Positions 10,402 to 16,866 of a stretch of DNA of 21,277 bases are shown piece after piece. The notes beneath the pieces were generated by a model, which was not told the origin of the DNA, searched no databases, and saw only the letters and a list, made by a program, of their open reading frames with translations. This DNA is from Clostridiales bacterium (GTDB lineage: Bacteria; Bacillota_A; Clostridia; Christensenellales; Christensenellaceae). The position numbers were made by a program, and so were the translations under genes. Location: the NCBI GenBank assembly GCA_003149735.1, contig QANA01000067.1:1-21277 (forward strand), written 5' to 3'. The number at the start of each line of letters is the position of its first letter. Within the stretch, counting starts at the first letter, position 1.

Positions 10402-10407
10402 AAAATT

Positions 10408-10508
10408 AAGAAACAGTTTTTCAATTTGAACGCAAGCGAGCGCTGCCTCCCGGAGAGGGAAAATGCAGGGCGGGTTTCTTGCGGAGCAAATGGGAAAACT
10501 GTTTTTTT
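10408..10508 (+). ncRNA. Candidate small RNA or attenuator leader
   Basis: From the predicted transcript start the RNA can fold as one long rod. AAACAGTTTT (10411-10420) pairs with AAAACTGTTT (10495-10504). CAATTTG pairs with CAAATGG with one mismatch. CGCAAG (10431-10436) pairs with CTTGCG (10478-10483). Inside, GCGCTGC faces GCAGGGC and TCCC faces GGGA. The outer stem runs into seven T residues (10502-10508), which looks like an intrinsic terminator about 58 bases before the next start codon. It does not show the conserved SRP RNA core, and I recognise no riboswitch class. It could be a free-standing small RNA or a leader controlling the gene at 10566. Confidence 0.45.
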
Positions 10509-10565
10509 CTGTGGAAAAAGAGAAGGGCAGGGAAAAAGGAAAGAGGCGTGGGAAAGGAGAAAACC

Positions 10566-11426
10566 ATGAAAAAGTGGATGAAATGGTGTGTAGTTTGCGT
10601 TGTGATTGTTTTGATCGCGGCGGTCGGGATATGGCTGGGGAAGGCGGCCCTTGATAAAGAAAAGCCTTCGGCGGAGGAAAGCAAAATTCCCTTGAAACGC
10701 AATACGAAGGGAACCGTGTTCTTTGGCGGGTCGAGGGAATACGGCGCATATATTCCGAAACTGAAAGAAATGGCGGCACAAAACGACGAAGTGGAGGAAC
10801 TGGATATTCCGCTCTATGAAGTGGAGGAGTTGATGTACAATACCAACGGTGCCTTTTATATCGGAAGGGATTGCGCAATGTATCGGGGATCGGTCAACAC
10901 GCGCCCTTATACCAATAGCATTTTGAATTCTTTTCCTACGGAAGCAATTCGCCAACGGGATGAGAACAGTATGTATTTTATTTACCAGAGCGACAGCGGC
11001 TTCTATTTGTATCTATTCTTTTCAGAGGAGAATGGGGATCCCGATTGGGATGGATTGAATACGCCCATTGGCTATCCGATCGTGATTCAAAAAATGCTGA
11101 GCTATGAAGATTTTGCCGGGGTTCAGGTGGGAGACGGCGTGGAAAAGCTGCGGGAAATCGACCCGGTGATTGAGATTTATGAAAGTATGTTTTTTGATCA
11201 TTTCACATGGAATACTTATGCGGCAGAACATCATCGTAAAAATAATAATCCGATTTCGTCGGTACATTATTTAAAGGATGGTCTGTTGAAAATCGAGTAT
11301 GATATCGTGGATGATACGCAGCTGGTGGTGGAAAATATCATTTTTAATGAGAACTATGATTTGACCAACCTTTATGGCGAGACTTACAACTACCGCATCT
11401 TGCCGCAGGATTTACCCGAAGCATAA
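10566..11426 (+). CDS. Membrane-anchored protein of unknown function
   Basis: A 286-residue protein that I do not recognise. Residues 4-26 are a hydrophobic signal anchor after a basic start (KKWMKWCVVCVVIVLIAAVGIWLG); there is no convincing lipobox. The rest is predicted extracellular, with no cysteine-rich or catalytic motif I can name, and is rich in acidic and aromatic residues (PIGYPIVIQKMLSYEDFAGV, IYESMFFDHFTWNTYAAEHH). ATG 10566 is preferred because AAAGGAG (10553-10559) lies 6 bases upstream; the frame is open further upstream without a ribosome site. Base composition is more AT-rich than the neighbours, which may point to transfer or weaker selection. Its leader holds the structured element at 10408-10508, and a terminator follows. 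Confidence 0.75.
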   Translation: MKKWMKWCVVCVVIVLIAAVGIWLGKAALDKEKPSAEESKIPLKRNTKGTVFFGGSREYGAYIPKLKEMAAQNDEVEELDIPLYEVEELMYNTNGAFYIGRDCAMYRGSVNTRPYTNSILNSFPTEAIRQRDENSMYFIYQSDSGFYLYLFFSEENGDPDWDGLNTPIGYPIVIQKMLSYEDFAGVQVGDGVEKLREIDPVIEIYESMFFDHFTWNTYAAEHHRKNNNPISSVHYLKDGLLKIEYDIVDDTQLVVENIIFNENYDLTNLYGETYNYRILPQDLPEA

Positions 11427-11443
11427 GGATAATCCGAAGCGGG

Positions 11444-11470
11444 AAAGCCCTCGCCCGGCGGGGGCTTTTT
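11444..11470 (+). terminator. Terminator of the membrane-anchored protein gene
   Basis: AAAGCCCTCGC and CGGCGGGGGC pair to form a GC-rich hairpin followed by five T residues. It is almost the same sequence as the nadE terminator about 1.1 kb upstream. Confidence 0.88.
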
Positions 11471-11587
11471 AGAGGAAATGGGCTGGCAATAAATGACAAA
11501 ATAATGAATATTTCCCGGAAAATATATACTTTTTTCAAAAAAGGTAGTAGAATTGATTTATCTATACGATAAGAAAGGTTTTTTTCT

Positions 11588-13354
11588 ATGGAAGGCACGA
11601 GAAAGCATTCCTGGGGAATCCGGGAAAAAACTGCTTCCCATGGCCGCCCGGCGGCTGCAGGGCAGGAAGCATTACATAAAAGAGCATGGAACGGTTTGTT
11701 CGGAAAGGGCAAGCCCCTTTGGATGCGCCTTATCGGGAGTGTGGCCCTGTTGCTGGCAGTTGCGGTGGTGGCACTGGCAGTGGTGGCTGTTTCCATGAAG
11801 GAAGAATCCTCTGCGCAGGCGGCGCAGGCAGAACAGAGCGAATTGCAGCAGGTGGCAAGCCCTGCGCCCGGCAGCGGCTGGCAGCAGGCAGATGTGAAGC
11901 AGGCGCTGGCGGCTTTCAGCTACCGCCCGGCAGAACAGCAGCAGAGCTGCTATACCATTGGCGCAGAAGGTGCCGAGATTATTACCGGTATTCACGGGCG
12001 GCTGATGGAGCTGGGCTATATGGAGGCAGATGAACCTTCCGCCACCTATGGAGAGACGACTGCCCAGGCAGTGAAATTGTTTGAACGCAAAAACGGGTTT
12101 GAAATGGATGGCATTTTGACCCAATACGAATATGAGCTGCTGATGTCCGACCAGGCAGCAAAGTACAGCGTTTCTCTGGGCGATGAAGGCACGGACGTAA
12201 GCGAATTGCAGAGCCGCCTGGTGGAACTGGGCTTTTTGGAGGATGTAACAGGCGAATACGGCATCTATACCCAAAAAGCGGTAAAAGCATTCCAGAAGGC
12301 CAATGGGCTTTCGGTGGACGGCACCATCGGCTCCGAGACCAGAGAAATGCTCTATTCCGAAGAGGCCAAGGGCAAAGCGCTTTCCTATGGCGATCAGGCG
12401 GAAATTTTGAAAACGTATCAGCAGAAGCTGAAAGAACTGGGGTATTATAACGGGGCGATGGACGGCTTCTTCGGCAGCGGCCTGCAGGATGCGGTCAAGG
12501 CATTCCAGAACAAGAACGGCCTGATTGCGGACGGCGCCATCGGCAGCATGACGGCAGAAGTCCTGATGTCGGCAGAGGCACAGCCCAGTGCCTACAGCCT
12601 GGGCGACAGCGGCGATACCGTGAGAAAGATACAGGAACGGCTGGTCGAACTCAAATATATGAGCGGCGTGACCGGGTATTTCGGAGAACATACCGAAACG
12701 GCGGTCAAACGTTTCCAGAACCAGAACGGCCTGACGGCAGATGGCAAGGTGGGCGCGAAGACGATGGAAGTGCTGTTCTCAGACAGTGCCAAGAAATATA
12801 CGGCGCCTTCGGGCGGCGGCTCGACGGGCGGCTCTACAGGCGGCTCGACGGGCGGCTCCACAGGCGGTTCGACGGGTGGCTCCACGGGTGGCTCCACAGG
12901 CGGTTCGACGGGTGGCTCCACGGGTGGCTCCACAGGCGGCAGCACCAAACCGCCGGCAGGCAATGAGGCGACGGACAGCGCCGATTCCTCCAAGGTGGAG
13001 CAGTTTATCGCCGTGGCCAAGAGCAAGCTGGGCTGCAAATACGTGTTGGGTGCAAAGGGCCCGGATACGTTTGACTGCTCGGGCTTCGTCTACTGGTGCC
13101 TCAATCAGGTGGGCGTCAAACAGTCGTACATGACTTCGGCCGGCTGGAAGGCGACGACCAAATATCCCATTGTCACCTCCATGGGCGATTTGGAAAAGGG
13201 CGACGTTATCAGCTATGAAGGGCATGTGGGCATTTACATCGGAAACAATCAGATGATCGACGCGTCTTCTTCGGAAGGTAAAGTCCGCATTACCAATATT
13301 TACAGCGTTTCCTATTGGAAGAAACACTTCATCAAGGGGTGCCGCATCTTCTAA
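11588..13354 (+). CDS. NlpC/P60 cell-wall endopeptidase with four peptidoglycan-binding domains
   Basis: A 588-residue surface protein expected to cleave peptidoglycan stem peptides. A long basic cytoplasmic start precedes a membrane segment at about 48-70 (LIGSVALLLAVAVVALAVVAV). Four PG_binding_1 repeats follow at about 124-186, 195-258, 266-328 and 336-399, each with an LxxLGY...TxxAVKxFQxxNGL pattern. Residues about 410-453 are eleven GGST units. The NlpC/P60 domain (about 468-588) has the catalytic Cys497 in TFDCSGFVYW and His546 in EGHVGIYIG; the usual third polar position falls near MIDASS. The ribosome site AAAGG lies 9 bases before ATG 11588. It is transcribed alone, with hairpins on both sides; I could not identify its promoter with confidence. 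Confidence 0.93.
   Translation: MEGTRKHSWGIREKTASHGRPAAAGQEALHKRAWNGLFGKGKPLWMRLIGSVALLLAVAVVALAVVAVSMKEESSAQAAQAEQSELQQVASPAPGSGWQQADVKQALAAFSYRPAEQQQSCYTIGAEGAEIITGIHGRLMELGYMEADEPSATYGETTAQAVKLFERKNGFEMDGILTQYEYELLMSDQAAKYSVSLGDEGTDVSELQSRLVELGFLEDVTGEYGIYTQKAVKAFQKANGLSVDGTIGSETREMLYSEEAKGKALSYGDQAEILKTYQQKLKELGYYNGAMDGFFGSGLQDAVKAFQNKNGLIADGAIGSMTAEVLMSAEAQPSAYSLGDSGDTVRKIQERLVELKYMSGVTGYFGEHTETAVKRFQNQNGLTADGKVGAKTMEVLFSDSAKKYTAPSGGGSTGGSTGGSTGGSTGGSTGGSTGGSTGGSTGGSTGGSTGGSTKPPAGNEATDSADSSKVEQFIAVAKSKLGCKYVLGAKGPDTFDCSGFVYWCLNQVGVKQSYMTSAGWKATTKYPIVTSMGDLEKGDVISYEGHVGIYIGNNQMIDASSSEGKVRITNIYSVSYWKKHFIKGCRIF
12815..12946 (+). repeat. Eleven 12-bp tandem repeats encoding the GGST linker
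   Basis: Eleven in-frame 12-bp units encode Gly-Gly-Ser-Thr between the last peptidoglycan-binding domain and the NlpC/P60 domain. Within them a 36-bp block (three units) occurs twice identically, at 12863-12898 and 12899-12934, while outer units differ at third positions. This suggests recent expansion of the centre by slippage or unequal exchange. Confidence 0.95.
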
Positions 13355-13390
13355 CAGAACGCGTATTTGCGGAATATCAATTGCAACGGG

Positions 13391-13423
13391 AAATCCCTGC
13401 CGCGCTGCGGCGGGGATTTTTTT
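13391..13423 (+). terminator. Terminator of the NlpC/P60 gene
   Basis: ATCCCTGCCGC and GCGGCGGGGAT pair (one T-G pair) and are followed by seven T residues, 36 bases after the stop codon. Confidence 0.9.
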
Positions 13424-13540
13424 GCGCCGGCGGGCATTCTTTTGCGCATTGAAGCGAAAAAGCGTGCAGCAGGAGCCGGAATATTGTATAATCAGGGTAG
13501 AAATAAGGCCGGGTGGCGGCGGAAATGAGGAAACGGAAAG

Positions 13541-14182
13541 ATGGATTTTACGATCAGAAATGAGCGCTTTGCGGATTATGAAGCAGTGGAAATCCTGACG
13601 CGCGAAGCTTTTTGGAACGTCAACGTTCCGGGCTGCAATGAGCATTATCTGGTGCACACCATGCGGGAACACAGCGATTTTGTGCCCGAACTGGATTTTG
13701 TGCTGGAAACAGGCGGCGAAGTGGTGGCCAACATCATGTATACCAAGGCGCGGCTGAAGGACGATGCGGGAAATACCAAAGAAATCCTGACCTTTGGGCC
13801 GCTCAGCGTGCTGCCCGCCTATCAGCGCCTGGGGCTTGGCAAGAGGCTGATCCTCCATTCCTTTGCAAAGGCGGAAGCGCTGGGCTATGATACGATTGTG
13901 ATTTTCGGAAACCCGGAAAATTACGTCAGCCGCGGCTTTAAAAACGGGAAGCACTATAACGTTTCGCTGGAGGGAGGCTTTTTCCCCGTCTCCCTGTTGG
14001 TCAAGGAGCTGAAGCCGGGCGCGCTGGATGGCAGGCACTGGGTCTTTGAAGAGAGTTCGGCCTGCGAAATCGATGAAGCGGCGGCAGCGGCATTTGACGA
14101 GGAATTTGAGCCGAAGGAAAAGGGCTATCAGCCAAGCCAGGAACTTTTCTATATTTACAGCCATTCGGCAGTCATCCGCTGA
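13541..14182 (+). CDS. GNAT-family N-acetyltransferase (YhbS-like)
   Basis: A 213-residue cytoplasmic acetyl-CoA-dependent transferase. The N-terminus (MDFTIRNERFADYEAVEILTREAF) is the usual GNAT opening strand and helix. FGPLSVLPAYQRLGLGKRLI (about residues 86-105) is motif A, with the Q-R-x-G-x-G pyrophosphate loop. GYDTIVIFGNPENYVSRGF is motif B and resembles the YhbS group, in which a GNPxYYxRFGF-like segment is characteristic. The substrate is unknown. A TATAAT at 13487-13492 with a poor -35 region suggests its own promoter; the ribosome site (GAGGAAACGGAAAG) is weak. Three hairpins follow the stop codon. Confidence 0.9.
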   Translation: MDFTIRNERFADYEAVEILTREAFWNVNVPGCNEHYLVHTMREHSDFVPELDFVLETGGEVVANIMYTKARLKDDAGNTKEILTFGPLSVLPAYQRLGLGKRLILHSFAKAEALGYDTIVIFGNPENYVSRGFKNGKHYNVSLEGGFFPVSLLVKELKPGALDGRHWVFEESSACEIDEAAAAAFDEEFEPKEKGYQPSQELFYIYSHSAVIR

Positions 14183-14230
14183 GGGTGCACGGGCGGCGGG
14201 CGGATGCGGCTCACCCGCGGCCGTGGAACA

Positions 14231-14275
14231 AAAAAAGAGAAATGCTCTGAGGAACAACAGGCATTTCTCTTTTTT
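14231..14275. terminator. Bidirectional terminator hairpin 1 after the GNAT gene
   Basis: A perfect 15-bp stem (AAAAAAGAGAAATGC with GCATTTCTCTTTTTT) has a 15-base loop. The A and T flanks make it usable on both strands. Confidence 0.88.
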
Positions 14276-14323
14276 ATACAGCCGTGTGCGCGCAGGGCGG
14301 TTTGACCGGAAAAATGTGCATAT

Positions 14324-14354
14324 AAAAAGGCACCAATCAAAGTGGTGCCTTTTT
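14324..14354. terminator. Bidirectional terminator hairpin 2
   Basis: AAAAAGGCACCA pairs with TGGTGCCTTTTT around a 7-base loop, again with A and T tracts on both sides. No gene lies between it and hairpin 1. Confidence 0.85.
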
Positions 14355-14418
14355 GCTGAAACGGATCAGAGGCCGGCCAGGAACCTTATCCACGCCGCCG
14401 GGAATGATAGAAACTACA

Positions 14419-14447
14419 AGCGCCTATTCGCATAGGGCGCTTTTTTT
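14419..14447 (+). terminator. Terminator hairpin 3
   Basis: AGCGCC-TAT and ATA-GGGCGCT pair with one bulged G around TCGC, followed by seven T residues. It lies 37 bases beyond the end of the minus-strand gene at 14484, for which the opposite strand is only a weak terminator. Bases 14183-14483 hold these three hairpins and no gene I can support. Confidence 0.8.
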
Positions 14448-14483
14448 GTGCTTGTTTGCTGTGGCAAAGTCAAAGAAACAACA

Positions 14484-15116
14484 TTACAAAGGGCGACAGC
14501 GGAAAAGCAAAGACAGCAGCAGAAGCAACGCAGCAGAAACCAGAAAGATGCGGAAAAAGACAACGATACCATTTCCTTTTTGGCGAGGGTTTTCAGTGCT
14601 TTTGCGCCTGAGAGAAGCGGATTGCGCGGCAGAACGTTTATTAGAGGGGGAAAGGGTCGCCTTGCTGCAGGATGGACGGATGCAGGCGAGCACAGCATTG
14701 CACATCTGCGATGCTGCTTTCTTTTTAGCGGAGCTTTTTGATCCTTTTGTATCCGAAAGGGAAGCGGATTGCGCGGCAGAGCGCTCATAGAGGGAGAGGG
14801 GGTCGCGTTGCTGTAGGATGGACTGATACAGCCGATCACAGAATTGCACATCTGCCGCTTCTGCACAAAATAAATCGAAGGGAATTTCCCCATGGGCGAG
14901 GCGATTGCGTTTATGGCGAACGGTTATCAGCCGTTGCAAATCGCTGTCGAAATCAGAGATTGCCGGGGCGGCAGTGTTTTTCAGAGATTCCATTTCTGAA
15001 ATATAGAGCGTAACGCCGTAGGGCTGAGCAAAGCATTCTCCGCACAGCTTATCCAGGCGCCCAAAGGCTTCAAACAAAGCAACATTATAGTCACGATAGG
15101 AGGTACAGGTTTTCAT
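14484..15116 (-). CDS. DUF6548-like protein with an abnormal C-terminal extension
   Basis: The first 110 or so residues (from MKTCTSYRDYN) resemble short Firmicutes proteins, DUF6548 by my recollection, of unknown function: YRDYNVALFEAFGRLDKL, then TVRHKRNRLAHGE, corresponding to a conserved RNxxAH motif, and ILQQRDPLSLYE, corresponding to the QDPLALL ending. Relatives stop soon after that point. Here the frame continues for about 100 residues with a second RSAAQSASL segment and a hydrophobic end (VVFFRIFLVSAALLLLLSLL). The extension comes from a duplicated stretch of DNA (14614-14861). ATG 15116 is chosen by family alignment; it has no good ribosome site, and an upstream TTG at 15188 is possible. 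The extension may not be a native domain. Confidence 0.55.
   Translation of the reverse strand: MKTCTSYRDYNVALFEAFGRLDKLCGECFAQPYGVTLYISEMESLKNTAAPAISDFDSDLQRLITVRHKRNRLAHGEIPFDLFCAEAADVQFCDRLYQSILQQRDPLSLYERSAAQSASLSDTKGSKSSAKKKAASQMCNAVLACIRPSCSKATLSPSNKRSAAQSASLRRKSTENPRQKGNGIVVFFRIFLVSAALLLLLSLLFRCRPL
14614..14861 (-). repeat. Diverged direct duplication of the DUF6548-like gene's 3' end
   Basis: Two copies of about 100 bp, at about 14614-14713 and 14760-14861 and roughly 146 bp apart, share GAAGCGGATTGCGCGGCAGA and many blocks after it (TAGAGGG, TTGCTG-AGGATGGAC, ATTGCACATCTGC). Read on the minus strand, the right copy encodes ADVQFCDRLYQSILQQRDPLSLYE in the gene's frame. The left copy encodes ADVQCCARLHPSILQQGDPFPL followed by two stops, but in a different frame. 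The left copy looks like the tail of a lost tandem paralogue. Confidence 0.75.
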
Positions 15117-15157
15117 ATCATTCTGCCAAAGAGGAAATTTATCAAAAAGATATGCTC

Positions 15158-15241
15158 CTATATTAACAGCAAAACCATTGGAATGCAACCTGCGGCGCGG
15201 GCTGACATTGTTTCTGCGGCAACAAAAGCATTGGTTTCCAT
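15158..15241 (-). CDS. 27-codon ORF, possible remnant of a small DNA-binding protein
   Basis: ATG 15241 is preceded by a good ribosome site (AAAGGAG, 7 bases away) and encodes METNAFVAAETMSARAAG followed by a hydrophobic end and TAG. The first dozen residues resemble the start of small helix-turn-helix or excisionase-like proteins of mobile elements (pattern MENxFVTAEEV), after which the similarity is lost. It may be a truncated gene or a leader peptide for the DUF6548-like gene, which starts 41 bases after its stop without a ribosome site of its own. Function unknown. Confidence 0.35.
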   Translation of the reverse strand: METNAFVAAETMSARAAGCIPMVLLLI

Positions 15242-15260
15242 AACAGAGCTCCTTTGTAAT

Positions 15261-15279
15261 TTGCTAACACTGTTAGCAA
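15261..15279. promoter_or_regulatory. 19-bp perfect inverted repeat, operator candidate
   Basis: TTGCTAACA and TGTTAGCAA flank a single central base, 19 bases upstream of the 27-codon minus-strand ORF. The symmetry and position suggest a repressor site for the small minus-strand locus; no regulator can be assigned. Confidence 0.55.
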
Positions 15280-15358
15280 GTTTGTCACAAATGGGGTGGG
15301 AGGTCAATAGCCGCAGCCGCATGTTCATCAAATTGTAACAGATTGGATACAGGGAATC

Positions 15359-15391
15359 AAAAAAGCAGTTTCCACGGGGGAAGCTGCTTTT
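15359..15391 (-). terminator. Terminator of the AlaX-type gene
   Basis: On the minus strand AAAAGCAGCTTCC pairs with GGAAACTGCTTTT (one G-T pair) and runs into TTTTTTGATT, 36 bases after the alanyl-tRNA editing gene. A weaker T tract exists on the plus strand. Confidence 0.82.
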
Positions 15392-15426
15392 GTTTTATCC
15401 GGAAAGGGGAAAGAAGGGCGCAGTGC

Positions 15427-16590
15427 TCAGCACTGGCTGCGGGTTTCCCAGAATGCGCGGATGGCTGCTTCGCAGGCGGGCAGGGAGCCCTGGGCGAAGA
15501 AGGCATCACGCCCGCCGCCGCGGCCGCCGAGTGCGCCGTTGAGGCGCTTGACAAAGGCGCGCACGTCGCCGCCTGCCTGCCCGACGGCATATTGATAGCC
15601 GGAATCATCGCTGCCCGAGCAGACGAGGCACAGGCCGCCGCAGCGCTCCATGACAGCCACGCACAGCCGCCGCACGGATGCCGCATCCGGCTGCGGGGCG
15701 AACAGGAGCACATCCCCCTTGCCGGCATACTGCGCCGCCAAAGCGGCAAACTGCTCTGAACGGAGGGCAGCCAGCTGCTCCTTCAGGGAAGCACATTCCC
15801 CAAGCAGGCGCTGCACTGCGGCCGCCGTTTCGGCAGGTTTGGCGGAAAGCAGGCCGCTGATCAGGCGGTTTTGTTCGCTCATGCGGGAAAGCCAGTTAAA
15901 AGCGCGCTCGCCGCTCAACATCTCAATGCGGCAGCCGCTGCGGAAATGCTGCACCGACAGCAGCTTGACGAGGCCGATCTCGCCCGTCTGCCGCACATGG
16001 GTGCCGCAGCAGGCGCAGGTATCCGCGCCCGGGAAGCGGACGATGCGCACCTGCCCCTGAATTTCCTTTTTGCTGCGATAGGTCAGCTGCTCCAGCTGTT
16101 TTTCGGAGGGCAGCAGAATTTCCACCGGATGGTTTTGGCGGATGTAGGCATTGGCTTCGGCTTCGATTTCCGCCAGCTGCTCAGGGGAGAGCACGCCGTT
16201 GAAGTCGATGGTGACGGTATCGCCGCCCAGATGAAAGCCCACGTTATCAAACCCGAAGCGGCTGTGGATCAGCCCGGAGACGATATGCTCCCCCGAATGC
16301 TGGCAGGTGAGATCCGCGCGGCGGGCGGCATCGATTTCGCCTTCCACGATGCTGCCGGGGGCGAGAGGGGCATCGGTATTATGCAGAATACGGCCCGCCT
16401 GCTCCTGCACATCGAGGACGGCGGCGCCGCCCAACGTACCCAAATCGCAGGGTTGCCCGCCCCCCTCGGGGAAAAAGGCGGTGGCATCCAGCTCCACGGC
16501 ATAGCCATGGGCAGCGGGGGTGCATTGCAGCACGGTGGCAGAAAAGCGGCGCAGGGTGACATCCTGTTCATATAATTTGCGTGTAGGCAT
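15427..16590 (-). CDS. Alanyl-tRNA editing protein, long AlaX type with DHHA1 domain
   Basis: A free-standing homologue of the AlaRS editing region that deacylates Ser- or Gly-tRNA(Ala), in the cytoplasm. The 387-residue product has an N-terminal AlaX-like barrel (TAFFPEGGGQPCDLGTL, about residues 38-54) and the zinc-binding editing core with HSGEHIVSGL (HxxxH) and ADTCACCGTHVRQTGEIG (Cys and His ligands). A coiled segment (LLGECASLKEQLAALRSEQFAAL) leads into a C-terminal DHHA1 domain with the glycine-rich NGALGGRGGGRDAFFAQG. Length and order fit the AlaX-L class. I place the start at ATG 16590, where GGGAGG lies 6 bases upstream. A structured region (16682-16785) lies upstream and a terminator follows. 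Confidence 0.93.
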   Translation of the reverse strand: MPTRKLYEQDVTLRRFSATVLQCTPAAHGYAVELDATAFFPEGGGQPCDLGTLGGAAVLDVQEQAGRILHNTDAPLAPGSIVEGEIDAARRADLTCQHSGEHIVSGLIHSRFGFDNVGFHLGGDTVTIDFNGVLSPEQLAEIEAEANAYIRQNHPVEILLPSEKQLEQLTYRSKKEIQGQVRIVRFPGADTCACCGTHVRQTGEIGLVKLLSVQHFRSGCRIEMLSGERAFNWLSRMSEQNRLISGLLSAKPAETAAAVQRLLGECASLKEQLAALRSEQFAALAAQYAGKGDVLLFAPQPDAASVRRLCVAVMERCGGLCLVCSGSDDSGYQYAVGQAGGDVRAFVKRLNGALGGRGGGRDAFFAQGSLPACEAAIRAFWETRSQC

Positions 16591-16681
16591 AAAAAACCTC
16601 CCAAAGAAAACATTTCCTGTCATTTTGCATCGTTTACAGAATCTATCCTGAAAAGCCGAGCGCGATGCTCCGGCATTTCTT

Positions 16682-16785
16682 CCTTGCTCGAAATTCGCTT
16701 TTCGCCTGAACCCGGCGCATTTTCTGACAAATCAGAGGTAAAGGCTACCGGGGCTTTCGGCGAATTTTTTCGCAACGGAGCAAGG
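16682..16785 (-). other. Structured intergenic element upstream of the AlaX gene
   Basis: On the minus strand CCTTGCTC (16785-16778) can pair with GAGCAAGG (16689-16682), AAATTCGC (16767-16760) with GCGAATTT (16698-16691), and GCCCCGG with CCGGGTT inside, giving a large nested stem-loop. A TATAAT-like box lies further upstream near 16800. If transcribed, it would be part of a leader of about 200 bases for the AlaX gene. I see no T-box consensus (AGGGTGGNACCGCG). Confidence 0.4.
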
Positions 16786-16806
16786 CGATTCTTTTCTATT
16801 ATACAG

Positions 16807-16858
16807 AAAAAACGGGGCGGCGGCTATTTTTTCCTGAAAAAAGCTGCTGCCCCGTTTT
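16807..16858 (-). terminator. Terminator of the XRE regulator gene
   Basis: On the minus strand AAAACGGGGCAGCAGCT pairs with AGCCGCCGCCCCGTTTT (two A-C mismatches) and ends in a T tract, just after the stop codon at 16867. Confidence 0.75.
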
Positions 16859-16866
16859 GGGGGAGG

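Noticed and set aside
10408..10508. SRP RNA or 6S RNA identity for the structured leader
   Set aside because: It lacks the conserved SRP core (the GGAAGGAAGCAG-like loop) and is too short, without the central bubble, for a 6S RNA.
10463..10654. Possible upstream ORF before the unknown membrane protein
   Set aside because: It runs across the T tract of the structured leader and overlaps the supported start at 10566 in another frame; its ribosome site is marginal and its composition is low-complexity Lys/Gly/Arg.
12815..12946. CRISPR-like array
   Set aside because: The units are 12 bp, in frame and without spacers, and encode a Gly-Gly-Ser-Thr linker.
12779..14257. 492-codon minus-strand ORF
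   Set aside because: Its repetitive CGATRG-type tail is just the reverse of the GGST linker repeats, and it overlaps both the NlpC/P60 and GNAT genes.
16591..16810. T-box riboswitch for the alanyl-tRNA editing gene
   Set aside because: No AGGGTGGNACCGCG-like T-box sequence and no terminator/antiterminator pair next to the start codon.
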